A stretch of DNA of 64,000 bases, taken from NCBI RefSeq assembly GCF_047600585.1, contig NZ_JASGKP010000001.1:2914001-2978000 (forward strand). Direction: 5' to 3'. Numbering within the stretch: the first letter of the stretch is position 1; each line of letters begins with the position of its first letter. The notes below the pieces were generated by a model. It saw only the letters and a list, made by a program, of their open reading frames with translations, made no database searches and was not told where the DNA came from. Source of the DNA: Aestuariivirga sp047600585. GTDB lineage: Bacteria > Pseudomonadota > Alphaproteobacteria > Rhizobiales > Aestuariivirgaceae. A program made the position numbers and the translations under genes. Positions 25,583 to 34,276 of the stretch are shown one piece after another.

Positions 25583-26836
25583 TCACTTCTTCAGGTAAAT
25601 CTCGCTGGCAACGGCCGTCTTGATTTCCTCGAAGGCCTTGGAGAGGTCGGTGTCGCTGTTGGCGATGAAGAAGCTGTCGGCATCGCTGGCGCAGTTCTTC
25701 AGGCGGGCGCGGGTGGTGGTGTCGTCGAGGTCGAAGGCGAGCGTGATGATGCGGATGCCGTCGGCCTTGGCGTTGGTGCAAAGCTGCGTCAGGTTCTTTT
25801 CACCCTGCGAGACATTGCGCGAGGAGCCCGGGCCGAAGGCCGGTTCCGTCTGCATGCCGTCGGTGAGCACGATCATGAACTTCTGGGTCTCGGTGTCGGA
25901 CTTGGGCGCGCCCTGGTCGAAGGGCAGGTTGTCCATCAGGATGTGGTAGCCGAACTCCACGCCGAGCGCGATGTGCGTCCAGGCGTAGGGCTTCATCGCC
26001 GCGAGCTGCGCCTTGACGGCGGCGCTGTCGGTGGTGAGCGGGCGCACGATCAGGCTGCGGGGGGCATAGCCGCTGCAGCCGTCGGAGGCGTGGTCCGGCG
26101 CCATCGGCTGGTTCCACTTGGTGTCGACGTTGCTGGTGGGCGTGGCGGCGGTGAGGTTGTAGGGATACTTGCGGTCCTGGGTGCAGCCCGTCCAGGTGCC
26201 GGTGCCGGTGGCGCCCTTCACATAGGCCTTGGGCAGCGTCACGTAGACATGGTGCGAAAACGGCACGAGGCCGAACTTCACCTTGCCGGGGCTCGCCGTG
26301 GTGAGATCATCGACGAGCTTGGTCGCGGCCTCGCGCATGGCGATGTACTTGACCTTGGTGCCCGAGACGTCGCCCATGGAGCCCGAGTAGTCGAGCACCA
26401 TGGCGATCTCCGCCTTCTTCATGGCGGCGAGACCCACTTCGGCGGAACCGTTCGCCTCGATGTTGTTGATACCGGCGAGCTTCATGAGCGAAGTCGGTAC
26501 TTCAACCTTGGCCGAGGCAATGAAGGTGCCGTTGTCGACGCGGAAGTCGCTGGTGAGGGTGTAGCCAGCGGCAGCGCCCGCGCTCATGTTGGCGGTGAAG
26601 GTGGCCTGGGCGATGGCGGCGCGTTCCGTATCGGTCTTGCCGCTCGCCGCTGCACCCGAAAGGGCGGCGCTGTCGAGGGAGGCCTGCAGGTGCGTCTTGG
26701 CGGCGGCGTAGGTGGCATAGTCGACGCCGGCGCCGGCGGCGAGGATCACCGGGATGGCGGTCAAGGCAAACATGATCGCGGTGTCGCCACGTTCGCTGCG
26801 GGTAAAGCGGCGGAGGGCCTTGCGAATGTTGAACAT
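25583..26836 (-). CDS. TadG-like pilus assembly protein with VWA domain
   Basis: A 417-residue protein from ATG 26836 (AGGAG upstream). The N-terminus is the TadE/TadG type: a short basic stretch, GDTAIMFALTAIPVILAAGAG as the membrane segment (about 18-38) and a helical region. A von Willebrand factor A domain starts near 143 with the metal-site motif DYSGS (149-153) and includes a Thr and Asp further on (VLTDGMQTEP). TadG-like proteins belong to Flp/Tad pilus loci and are secreted or membrane-bound pseudopilin-like; no other tad genes are nearby, so this is an orphan. Confidence 0.9.
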   Translation of the reverse strand: MFNIRKALRRFTRSERGDTAIMFALTAIPVILAAGAGVDYATYAAAKTHLQASLDSAALSGAAASGKTDTERAAIAQATFTANMSAGAAAGYTLTSDFRVDNGTFIASAKVEVPTSLMKLAGINNIEANGSAEVGLAAMKKAEIAMVLDYSGSMGDVSGTKVKYIAMREAATKLVDDLTTASPGKVKFGLVPFSHHVYVTLPKAYVKGATGTGTWTGCTQDRKYPYNLTAATPTSNVDTKWNQPMAPDHASDGCSGYAPRSLIVRPLTTDSAAVKAQLAAMKPYAWTHIALGVEFGYHILMDNLPFDQGAPKSDTETQKFMIVLTDGMQTEPAFGPGSSRNVSQGEKNLTQLCTNAKADGIRIITLAFDLDDTTTRARLKNCASDADSFFIANSDTDLSKAFEEIKTAVASEIYLKK

Positions 26837-27002
26837 GTCTTCTGCTCCTGTTCCATTCCGGCACAAGGGCCGGGGGTTTGATGGACAAGGAGCAAGCGGC
26901 GGTCCCACAGCGGGGTGCGCCCGTGCCAGTTGAAAGCGAGGGTTTAGAAAGTCTTAACGGGCTGTTCCGAAGTGATGCGTGAAGCGGGTTTCAGGCCGCA
27001 GT

Positions 27003-27605
27003 CTACAATGGACGGCGGGCCCGCAGCGCCTGGGTCAACGTGCCTTCGTCGAGGTAATCGAGTTCGCCACCCACCGGCACGCCATGGGCCAGCCGCGAGG
27101 TGGCGATGTTCTTTTCCTTCAAGCGCTCGGTGATGTAGTGGGCCGTGGTCTGGCCTTCGACGGTGGCATTGGTGGCAAGCACCACTTCCTTCACCTGGCC
27201 ATCGGTGGCGCGGTCGATCAGGCGGCCGATGGAGAGGTCCTCGGGCCGCACGCCGCCCAGCGCCGAGAGCGTGCCGCCCAGCACATGGTAAAGACCGGGC
27301 CATGCCCCTGCCCGCTCCAGCGCCCAGAGGTCGGCCACGTCCTCGATGACACAGATGAGGGACTGGTCGCGGCGCGGGTCGCTGCAAATGGAACAGGGAT
27401 CGACCGTATCGACATTGCCGCAGGAGGAACACTGCTTCACCTTGTGACGGGCATCCTCCAGCGCCATCGTCAAGGGATCGAGCAGCTTCTCGCGATTCTT
27501 GATGAGATGCAGCACGGCACGGCGGGCCGAGCGCGGGCCGAACCCCGGCAGGCGCGCCAGGAGCTGGATCAGCTTTTCGAGTTCAGGCCCGGCCTGGCGC
27601 TTCAT
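27003..27605 (-). CDS. recR: Recombination mediator RecR
   Basis: RecR works with RecO (and RecF) to load RecA on SSB-coated gaps. The protein is 200 residues. Seen: helix-hairpin-helix LARLPGFGPRSARRAVLHLI, the C4 zinc finger with Cys59, Cys62, Cys71 and Cys74, and the Toprim domain (ICVIEDVADLWALERAG, then ATNATVEGQTTAHYI). It is the third gene of dnaX-ybaB-recR, 10 bases after ybaB, the usual bacterial arrangement. Confidence 0.97.
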   Translation of the reverse strand: MKRQAGPELEKLIQLLARLPGFGPRSARRAVLHLIKNREKLLDPLTMALEDARHKVKQCSSCGNVDTVDPCSICSDPRRDQSLICVIEDVADLWALERAGAWPGLYHVLGGTLSALGGVRPEDLSIGRLIDRATDGQVKEVVLATNATVEGQTTAHYITERLKEKNIATSRLAHGVPVGGELDYLDEGTLTQALRARRPL

Positions 27606-27615
27606 GGGTGATGGA

Positions 27616-27939
27616 TCAGAAGGGCAGCTTCAGCCCGGGCGGCAGCGGCAGGCCGCCGGTGACGGCCTTCATCTCTTCTGCGGCAGCGGCTTCGGCCTTC
27701 GCCTTGGCATCCGCATGGGCGGCGACGATCAGGTCTTCGAGAATGTCCTTCTCCTCGGGCTTCATCAGCGAGGCATCGATGTCGAGGCCCTTGAGCACAC
27801 CCTTTCCCGACATGGTGATCTTGACCATGCCGCCACCCGACTGGCCGGTGACGGTGAGGCCCTCGAGCTTCTCCTGCATGTCGCTCATGCGCGACTGCAT
27901 GGATTGCATCTGTTTCATGATGTCAGCGAGATTCTTCAT
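27616..27939 (-). CDS. YbaB/EbfC nucleoid-associated protein
   Basis: A 107-residue small DNA-binding protein that dimerises into a tweezer shape and binds DNA without strong specificity. Seen: MKNLADIMKQMQSMQSRM, typical methionine/glutamine-rich N-terminal helix, then GGGMVKITMSGKGVLKGLDI and a C-terminal helix followed by a glycine/proline-rich LPPGLKLPF. Its start overlaps the 3' end of dnaX by 17 bases, so it is translationally coupled. Confidence 0.95.
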   Translation of the reverse strand: MKNLADIMKQMQSMQSRMSDMQEKLEGLTVTGQSGGGMVKITMSGKGVLKGLDIDASLMKPEEKDILEDLIVAAHADAKAKAEAAAAEEMKAVTGGLPLPPGLKLPF

Positions 27940-29632
27940 CGGCGTCTTCCGGCGTAGGGGTTGGGAGGAGTTGCGGTTCCCGCACGCCGATGATCTCGGC
28001 GCCGGGGAAGGATTTGAGCACGGCCTGCACCGTGGGATTGGAGCGGGCTTCCTGCAGGGCCACGGCCTCGGCGGAGCGGCGCTGCTTCAGCAGGGGTTCG
28101 GCCCCGCCCTCGCGCGCCACGGTGACGAGCACGCGGCGGCCCGTCCAGGCCTCGAGCTTGCGCATCAGCTCGTTGGTGAGGCCGGCGGGCGCTTCCTTTT
28201 CAAGCGCGATCTCGATCCGCGTCTCGCTCACCGTGATGGGGCGCACGAAACGTTCGAGTTCGCCCTTGAGCTTGATGTCGCGGCGCTCGCCCACGAAAGC
28301 GACGAGGCCTGCGAAATCGGAAAAGGCCACCGGCTCGCGGACGGGCGCCGAAGGTGCCTGCTGGCTCGATTGTGGGGCAAGGGCTGCGGCAACTGCCGCT
28401 CCACCGCCCATGGCCTGGGGCGATGTGCTCTCGCTGCGAAGCGGCATGGGCTTCACGTTCGATGCCGGGGCCGCACCCGATTTTGCGATCCGCGCCAGTT
28501 CATCGGCGGGCGGCATGTCAACCGCATGGGCAAGACGGATCAGCACCATCTCCGCCGCCTGCATCGGGTTCGAGGCAGACGCCGTTTCCTGAATGCCCTT
28601 GAGCAGCATCTGCCAGGCGCGCGACAGTACCGGCACGGTGAGCTTCGCGGCGAAGTCGGCGCCACGCGATTTTTCCGCCTCGGTGCGCGAGCCATCCATC
28701 ATGGCGCTGTCCTTCACGAGGCGAAGGCGCGTGACCCAATGCACGAAATCGGCCATGTCGGTGAGAATGGTTTCGGGATCGCCGCCGCCGTCGAACTGCA
28801 GCGCCAGTTCCTTGAGCGCGCGCGGCGGATCGCCGGCCATGACGGCATCGAAGAGTTCGATCACGCGGCTGCGGTCGATGAGGCCCAGCATGTTGGCGAC
28901 ATCGTCAGCCTTCACCTTGCCGTCGCCATAGGCGATGGCCTGGTCGAGCAGCGAAAGACCGTCGCGCACCGAGCCTTCGGCGGCGCGTGCGATCATGCGC
29001 AGCGCTTCTTCCTCGATGTCGGCATTCTCCAGCTTCGCGATCCTGCCGTAGTGCTGCATCAGCAGCGCGGCGTCGAGGCGCTTCAGGTCGAAACGCTGGC
29101 ACCGCGACAGGATAGTGACGGGAACCTTGCGGATCTCGGTCGTGGCGAAGATGAACTTCACATGCGGCGGCGGTTCTTCCAGCGTCTTCAGCAGCGCGTT
29201 GAAGGCGCTCTTCGAGAGCATGTGCACTTCGTCGATGATGTAGACCTTGGTGCGCACCTGCACGGGTGCATAGCGCACCGAGTCGATGATCTCGCGCATG
29301 TTGTCGACGCCGGTGTTGGAGGCGGCGTCCATCTCGATCACGTCGATGTGGCGCGACTCCAGAATGGCCTCGCACTGGGCCGTCATCTCCGGCATGTCGA
29401 TGGTGGGGCCGGAGGGATAGTTGAGGGCGCGGGCGATGAGGCGCGCGGTGGTTGTCTTACCGACGCCGCGCACGCCCGTGAGCATGTAGGCTTGCGCCAC
29501 GCGGCCCGTGGCAAAGGCGTTCGTCAGGGTGCGCACTAGCGCCTCCTGCCCGATCAGGGCGGAGAAGTCGGTGGGCCGGTATTTCCGGGCCAGCACGCGG
29601 TAGGCGGGCGTCGCGGGTTCTGGAGAAGCCAT
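27923..29632 (-). CDS. dnaX: DNA polymerase III subunits gamma and tau
   Basis: The clamp-loader ATPase and replisome organiser. From ATG 29632 the protein is 569 residues; the longer frame runs into ffs. Seen: ARKYRPTDFSALIGQEALV, the Walker A GVRGVGKTTTARLIA, DVIEMDAASNTGVDNMREI, the Walker B-type KVYIIDEVHMLSKSAFNALL, SRCQRF sensor region and a Pro/Ala/Ser-rich linker before the tau C-terminal domain. The zinc-binding cysteine cluster present in E. coli is reduced to one Cys, which I believe is usual in rhizobia. A programmed frameshift for gamma could not be located. Confidence 0.96.
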   Translation of the reverse strand: MASPEPATPAYRVLARKYRPTDFSALIGQEALVRTLTNAFATGRVAQAYMLTGVRGVGKTTTARLIARALNYPSGPTIDMPEMTAQCEAILESRHIDVIEMDAASNTGVDNMREIIDSVRYAPVQVRTKVYIIDEVHMLSKSAFNALLKTLEEPPPHVKFIFATTEIRKVPVTILSRCQRFDLKRLDAALLMQHYGRIAKLENADIEEEALRMIARAAEGSVRDGLSLLDQAIAYGDGKVKADDVANMLGLIDRSRVIELFDAVMAGDPPRALKELALQFDGGGDPETILTDMADFVHWVTRLRLVKDSAMMDGSRTEAEKSRGADFAAKLTVPVLSRAWQMLLKGIQETASASNPMQAAEMVLIRLAHAVDMPPADELARIAKSGAAPASNVKPMPLRSESTSPQAMGGGAAVAAALAPQSSQQAPSAPVREPVAFSDFAGLVAFVGERRDIKLKGELERFVRPITVSETRIEIALEKEAPAGLTNELMRKLEAWTGRRVLVTVAREGGAEPLLKQRRSAEAVALQEARSNPTVQAVLKSFPGAEIIGVREPQLLPTPTPEDADEESR

Positions 29633-29727
29633 CGGGGGTGATTTAGGCACTTTCGCAAGGATATGAAAGCGCTGGATGGGCCGCTGTGCACGGCATCGGG
29701 CCGCGCCCAGAAGGGCAGTGGCGAAGT

Positions 29728-29822
29728 GGGAGGCTGACAGGCAACCCGTCAAAATCTCGTTGGGGCTGCTACCTTCCGGTCCTGACCCGGTTGGCGAGCA
29801 TAACGCCTGCCGCCAACCTCCC
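29728..29822 (-). ncRNA. ffs: Signal recognition particle 4.5S RNA
   Basis: The minus strand shows the SRP RNA core GGTCAGGACCGGAAGGTAGC (Ffh-binding GGTCAGG, GGAAG tetraloop side and AGCAGCC). The ends pair as GGGAGG (5') and CCTCCC (3'), giving a 95-nt hairpin RNA. It lies directly upstream of dnaX on the same strand, its usual place. With Ffh it targets nascent membrane proteins to FtsY. Confidence 0.95.
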
Positions 29823-29829
29823 GGGGCGG

Positions 29830-29858
29830 CATATGGGGGAAAGGGGCGGAAAAGGCAA
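29830..29858 (-). promoter_or_regulatory. Promoter of ffs
   Basis: Minus-strand TTGCCT and CATATG are 17 bases apart, and the predicted start 8 bases after the -10 box falls exactly on the 5' end of the SRP RNA hairpin at 29822. Confidence 0.7.
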
Positions 29859-29950
29859 GCACGGGGTGGAAAAGGCCAATAAACGCAGTTTCGTCAAATT
29901 CTTGCCTTGCCGCATCTGGTAAGGCTCGGGGCTTCTCGATTCCAACGACG

Positions 29951-31924
29951 GTGGCACAGTTGCGAACGGCACTTCTCTCGGTCCTGATCCTTTTCTCCAC
30001 GCTGCAGGTGGCGGCGGCGCAGACGCTCAACACCTCCAATGTCCAGATTAACTGGCAGGTGGAGAACCGCTTCCGCCTGTTCAGCGACCCCAAGGATTTC
30101 CAGATGCACGAGCGCGCCTGGAAGCAGTACCTGATCCACGTCGACAACCAGCACCTGGGCGAGGACGAGACACGCCGCATGGTGGCGGGCACATCGGTGA
30201 TCGGCGCCGAGCATGTGCTCAACGACCGTTACATTCCCTTCACCCGCATCCTCCGCCGTAATTACGACTGGAAGGGCTGGGCCGCGGGCATGTTGGGCCG
30301 CCTGTGCTGGGATCCGCAATCGCGCAGCCACGCCGCCTGCGGCGGGGCGGAGAATTATGTCGTGCCGCAAAGCCACCGGGTGAAGGTGTGGCTGACACCG
30401 CGCGACAAGAACAGCCTCGTTTCAGAATACAACTGCAATTGGCGGGTGAATGATGCCGCGCCCGAAACCGCGCCGTGCGACGAGCCGGTCACCCTCGACA
30501 TCCCCTGGCCCAAGGGCGCCACGGTGTCGGTTGCGGTCGATGGCGAGACGGGCATTTCCACCGACATCGTGGTGAAGGATCTGCTGATCGCTGGCCTGGG
30601 GGACAGCTTCGCCTCGGGCGAAGGCAACCCCGATGTGCCGGTCGCTTTCTCGGCCGACGCGCGCTACCGCAATCTCTATCCGCGCCGTGCGCGGAACGAC
30701 AATGGCGGCAGCGCCCAGTGGATGGACGAAACCTGCCACCGCTCGCTCTATGGTCATCAGTTGCGCGCGGCCCTGCAGATCGCCATCGAGAACCCGCACA
30801 GCGCCGTCACCTTCCTCGGCTACTCCTGCTCCGGCGCCTCGGTGTCGGAAGGCATCCTCGGACCGCAGGAACACGTGGAATATGAAAGCCGCGACGGCCA
30901 GGTGTCGGTCGTCTCGGGCGGCCGCAAGGATACGCAGATGCGCTGGCTGCTGCGCGACATCTGTGCCGTCAAGCCCGCGCAGAAGGACGGCTTCTGGATC
31001 TGCCCGGACAACCAGTACCGCCGCAACGTCGACCTCTTGTTCCTCTCGATCGGCGGCAACGACATCGGTTTCTCCGAGCTTGTGACCTGGGCCACGCTGC
31101 GCGACAACATCACGTCGAAGATCGCCAAATATTTCGGGGCCACTGTTTCGCCCACCCGCTTTGCCGCGAACATGAAGGACAATCTGCCGGGTGACTACGG
31201 ACGCCTGGCCAAGGCCATCGAACTCGCTGTCCCGCTCAACGATCCGGAGGTGGGCTTCGATGCCTCACGCGTCATCTTGTCGGCCTATCCCGACATTCTG
31301 GAAGACGAGACCGGTCAGGTCTGCCCCGCGGGTGAGGAAGGCCAGGATGAAGACCTCTATGCCGCCAACCAGTCGCTCGATGTCTGGTCGTCGTGGCTGG
31401 TGGTGACGCCGAAGCGCCTCACTGCGGCGCATGAACAGCTCGCCGCGCTTCACAAGCGCATGGGCGAACTGGCGGAGGACCACGGCTGGAAGTTTGCCGG
31501 CCGCGCCTATGAGGACCGCCCGTTCCGCGGTCACGGCTTCTGTGCGCGCAATGCGACGGCGGGCGATGATCCGGCTGAACAATTGATGATGCCCTGTGTC
31601 GGCAAGTCGGAGCGGCCCACGGCCACCTGCACGCAAAGCTGGTCGGGCAAGCAGCGCGACTGGCGGCCCTTCAACCCGGCCACCGAGAATTATCCTTATG
31701 CGCTCCGCCAGCGCTGGGTGCGCACCTTCAACGATGCCTACCTCACAATCAACCAGAAGGTCATTACCCGCGAAGGTTACATCGATGCCAGCGCCTCGGA
31801 AGCCGTCTTCGTGGAAACGACGGGCGCCATGCACCCCTCGGCGGAAGGCCACGCCGCCATGGCGGACGCCATCCTGATCGATGCCCGCAAGGACGTTGCG
31901 CGCATTCTGGGCACTGACAACTGA
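29951..31924 (+). CDS. Secreted SGNH/GDSL hydrolase with N-terminal beta domain
   Basis: A 657-residue exported esterase-like protein (GTG start). A signal peptide spans about 1-23 (ALLSVLILFSTLQVAAAQT). Residues about 24-205 form an unassigned beta-rich domain. The SGNH core follows: block I GLGDSFASGEGNP (Ser near residue 219), a Gly in LGYSCSGASVSEG, block III SIGGNDIGFSEL (near 368) and the catalytic His in MHPSAEGHAAM (near 629). Many cysteines suggest disulfides in the periplasm or outside. It is related in layout to large secreted SGNH lipases; substrate not known. It stands alone, not in an operon. Confidence 0.87.
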   Translation: MAQLRTALLSVLILFSTLQVAAAQTLNTSNVQINWQVENRFRLFSDPKDFQMHERAWKQYLIHVDNQHLGEDETRRMVAGTSVIGAEHVLNDRYIPFTRILRRNYDWKGWAAGMLGRLCWDPQSRSHAACGGAENYVVPQSHRVKVWLTPRDKNSLVSEYNCNWRVNDAAPETAPCDEPVTLDIPWPKGATVSVAVDGETGISTDIVVKDLLIAGLGDSFASGEGNPDVPVAFSADARYRNLYPRRARNDNGGSAQWMDETCHRSLYGHQLRAALQIAIENPHSAVTFLGYSCSGASVSEGILGPQEHVEYESRDGQVSVVSGGRKDTQMRWLLRDICAVKPAQKDGFWICPDNQYRRNVDLLFLSIGGNDIGFSELVTWATLRDNITSKIAKYFGATVSPTRFAANMKDNLPGDYGRLAKAIELAVPLNDPEVGFDASRVILSAYPDILEDETGQVCPAGEEGQDEDLYAANQSLDVWSSWLVVTPKRLTAAHEQLAALHKRMGELAEDHGWKFAGRAYEDRPFRGHGFCARNATAGDDPAEQLMMPCVGKSERPTATCTQSWSGKQRDWRPFNPATENYPYALRQRWVRTFNDAYLTINQKVITREGYIDASASEAVFVETTGAMHPSAEGHAAMADAILIDARKDVARILGTDN

Positions 31925-32289
31925 TAGGATTTGGCGAGGACATGGGGGCGGGCTCACGGTCGAGCCGGCAGCATTTCCGTACGAGCAGAAACACCGCCGG
32001 CCCACGCCGGCTTCAGTGCGCCCCCTCAAGCCGGCAACCGGGATGCTTTCCCGCGCAAAAGCCACTCACTACTGCCGTTTTCTGGGGACGGCAGCGCGCG
32101 CGGCTCGGAGCTTGAGGAAGCATCTTTAGGTCAACTCGAGTTGACAAACTGCATATGGTGCACCGCAGCAGTAAAGTCAATTGCATCACAGGAAAAATGT
32201 GAGATTTTTTCTGTTTTTGAATGATTGCTGCGGTTTTTCAGTTGATTTCCGTGCCTTGACTGTTCAGTCCGTTCAAGTTAGCGTCAATT
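31925..32289. other. 365-base AT-rich control region before marR gene
   Basis: No gene is seen. The region becomes AT-rich after 32120 and contains a perfect 16-base palindrome (32130-32145) and several TTGAC-like boxes. It probably holds the promoter and operator of the MarR-type regulator. Confidence 0.6.
32130..32145. promoter_or_regulatory. Candidate operator, perfect 16-bp palindrome
   Basis: GTCAACTCGAGTTGAC reads identically on both strands and lies 145 bases upstream of the MarR gene. The length and symmetry fit a MarR-dimer site. TTGACA at its right end could be a -35 box overlapped by the site. Confidence 0.5.
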
Positions 32290-32790
32290 ATGGTTGATAA
32301 AATAGCGCCGAATCCGCTTCCCTCCGGCCTGGTGCGGGACAACATCCGCACCCTGGTCTATCTCTTCGGCCAGGAGCTGGACGAGCGCATCACGGCGCTC
32401 CGCGAGGGCTCCGGCTATGAAGCCGTGCGAGCCTCCGACATCCGGGTATTCGTCCACGCCGCCGATGGCGGCGGCAGCATTTCCGGCATCGCGCGCCGCC
32501 TCGGCATTTCCCGCCAGGCCGTCCACATGTCGGCACAGCGCCTGAAGGACCACGGCGTCATCGACATGCAGGTGGTGCAGAACAGCCGCCGCGACATGGC
32601 GATCGTCCTCACCGAGGAAGGCCGCAAGGCCATGGCCATGGCGAACCGCCAGATCTTCAATCTCGAATCCGAAATCAGCGAAGTGATCGGCAGCGAGGGC
32701 CTCGAGACCCTGCGCAAGACGCTTCTGGTGCTGATCGACCACACCAAGAAGAAGCACCGCAACGGCGCCGGCCTCACGCCACCGGCGTGA
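32290..32790 (+). CDS. MarR-family transcriptional regulator
   Basis: A 166-residue winged-helix regulator. Seen: VRASDIRVFVHAADGGGSI, the helix-turn-helix SGIARRLGISRQAVHMSAQR, KDHGVIDMQ, then the wing QNSRRDMAIVLTEEGRKAMA, the standard MarR arrangement, with dimerisation helices at both ends. The effector is unknown. Its last 17 bases overlap the end of the convergent MocR gene. A perfect palindrome upstream is a candidate self-operator. Confidence 0.88.
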   Translation: MVDKIAPNPLPSGLVRDNIRTLVYLFGQELDERITALREGSGYEAVRASDIRVFVHAADGGGSISGIARRLGISRQAVHMSAQRLKDHGVIDMQVVQNSRRDMAIVLTEEGRKAMAMANRQIFNLESEISEVIGSEGLETLRKTLLVLIDHTKKKHRNGAGLTPPA

Positions 32791-34162
32791 AATCCTCTTC
32801 CGGTTCGGAATTCATCAGTTCACGGATGATCTCGAAGCCGCGCCGGGCCTGGTGACTGGCCTTGGGGCCGCCGAAGCAGACGCGGATGTGGCGGCTCTGC
32901 CGCCCCGGCACCAGATGGAACGAGGTGCCGGGCGTCACCCGCACCTGGCGCGCCGCCATGGCGCCGGCGAAGCGGCCCGATGTCCACGGCTGCGGCAGTT
33001 CGAGCCAGGCGAAGGGTGCGGCCACCTCGCAGCGGAAATTGCTGTCCTTGAACACTTCGATGAAGGTGGCGCGGCGCGCCGCGAGTTCGTTGCGGGCGCG
33101 GGTGAGGATGGCCGACACCATGTCGGATTCGATCCAGAAGCGCGCCAGTTCGCCCGACAGGCCGACATTGCGCGAGGCCATGCTGCGCATGAAGGTGCGG
33201 AGGATGCGTTCCTGCCCCGGCGGGGTTGCAATGATGCCGACACGAAGACCGGGCGCCAGTGCCTTCGACAGGCTGGTGACGTGATAGGTGCGCTCCGGCG
33301 CCAGCGCATAGAAGGTGGGCGGCTGCATGCGCTCGTCCACGAGGCGGAAAATGTCATCCTCGATGATGGTGATGTCGCGGGCCCGCGCCACGCTCACGAT
33401 AGCATCGCGGCGGCGGCGGCTCATGGTGTTGGTGGTGGGGTTCTGGAGCGACGGCACGAGATAGAGGAAGCGCGCCTTGGTCTCGCGCGCCGCCTTGTCG
33501 AGGGCCTCGGGAATGAGTCCGTCATCGTCCATGGCGATGGGCACGGTGTTGAGCATGGCGTTCTCGAAGGTGCGCGGCAGAAGCGCGTAGTTCACCTCTT
33601 CCGCCATGATGCTTTCGCCCGGCGCAGCAATGGCCTGCAGCACGGTGACGAGGCCGAGATGCGCGCCTGCGGAAATGAAGACATGCTGGTCCGACACCTC
33701 GATGCCGCTGCGCTTCAGCCAGTCCGCCGCCATGGCGCGGTGCTGCGGGAAGCCTTCGGGCGGGGCGTAGTCGAGGAGGTTGAGCTTGTTGGGATCGCGC
33801 ATCACCGCGAGCATCGCGGCATCGAATTCCTCCGCCGTGACAACAGGCGGCGCGATGGCATGGGAGAGATCGATGATGCCGTCCTGTTCGGTCTGCGTGG
33901 GCGGAATGGGCGCGCGCTCGCGTGGGCGGCGGATATAGCTGCCGCGGCCCACTTCACCGGCGAGCAGGCCGCGCTCCTCCGCTTCCTTGTAGGCGCGGGT
34001 GACGGTGCCGAGGGTCACGCCGAGTTTCCAGGCCAGTTCCCGTTGCGGCGGCAGGCGCGCCCCTTGTGAGAGCGTGCCCCCTTCCACATCGCGGGCAATG
34101 GCATCGGCAATGGCGAGGTAGAGCGGTTTGGAGCGGTCGAGGACGGGAGTCCAAATTGTCAT
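32774..34162 (-). CDS. MocR/PdxR-type regulator (GntR domain fused to aminotransferase)
   Basis: A 462-residue MocR-family regulator. The N-terminal GntR winged helix (about 10-78) has GARLPPQRELAWKLGVTLGT and VTRAYKEAEERGLL. It is followed by a fold-type I aminotransferase-like domain (about 110-450) with the PLP lysine in TSLSKALAPGLRVG, SLQNPTTNTMS and a C-terminal Arg-containing SRHIRVCFGG. MocR proteins use PLP or amino acid derivatives as ligands and often control the divergent gene, here DUF1127. Two clear inverted repeats lie at and before its start. Ligand unknown. Confidence 0.9.
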   Translation of the reverse strand: MTIWTPVLDRSKPLYLAIADAIARDVEGGTLSQGARLPPQRELAWKLGVTLGTVTRAYKEAEERGLLAGEVGRGSYIRRPRERAPIPPTQTEQDGIIDLSHAIAPPVVTAEEFDAAMLAVMRDPNKLNLLDYAPPEGFPQHRAMAADWLKRSGIEVSDQHVFISAGAHLGLVTVLQAIAAPGESIMAEEVNYALLPRTFENAMLNTVPIAMDDDGLIPEALDKAARETKARFLYLVPSLQNPTTNTMSRRRRDAIVSVARARDITIIEDDIFRLVDERMQPPTFYALAPERTYHVTSLSKALAPGLRVGIIATPPGQERILRTFMRSMASRNVGLSGELARFWIESDMVSAILTRARNELAARRATFIEVFKDSNFRCEVAAPFAWLELPQPWTSGRFAGAMAARQVRVTPGTSFHLVPGRQSRHIRVCFGGPKASHQARRGFEIIRELMNSEPEEDFTPVA

Positions 34163-34171
34163 GGTGACAAT
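34155..34171. promoter_or_regulatory. Inverted repeat over the mocR start codon
   Basis: ATTGTCA-tgg-TGACAAT, arms of 7 bases, covers the ATG at 34162. A bound regulator here would block translation start and transcription, suggesting autoregulation. Confidence 0.5.
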
Positions 34172-34197
34172 GTTCCGATTGATGCTGATTGTTTGTT

Positions 34198-34265
34198 ATT
34201 GTATCTATCACTCAGCAGGAATCAAGGGGTAATTGCTGCACAAACATAGAAACAATAGATACAAT
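34198..34265. promoter_or_regulatory. Long-spaced inverted repeat between mocR and DUF1127 gene
   Basis: ATTGTATCTAT (34198-34208) and its exact inverse ATAGATACAAT (34255-34265) flank 46 bases. The second arm ends 11 bases before the DUF1127 ATG. Perfect 11-bp arms so placed fit a MocR dimer or tetramer contacting two sites. Further TTGT/ACAA units lie between. Confidence 0.6.
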
Positions 34266-34276
34266 TGAGGTTTACC

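Larger units (their letters stand above)
29633..29950. other. Gap holding ffs and its promoter
   Basis: Nothing but the SRP RNA gene, its promoter and the start region of the SGNH hydrolase is visible here. Confidence 0.8.
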
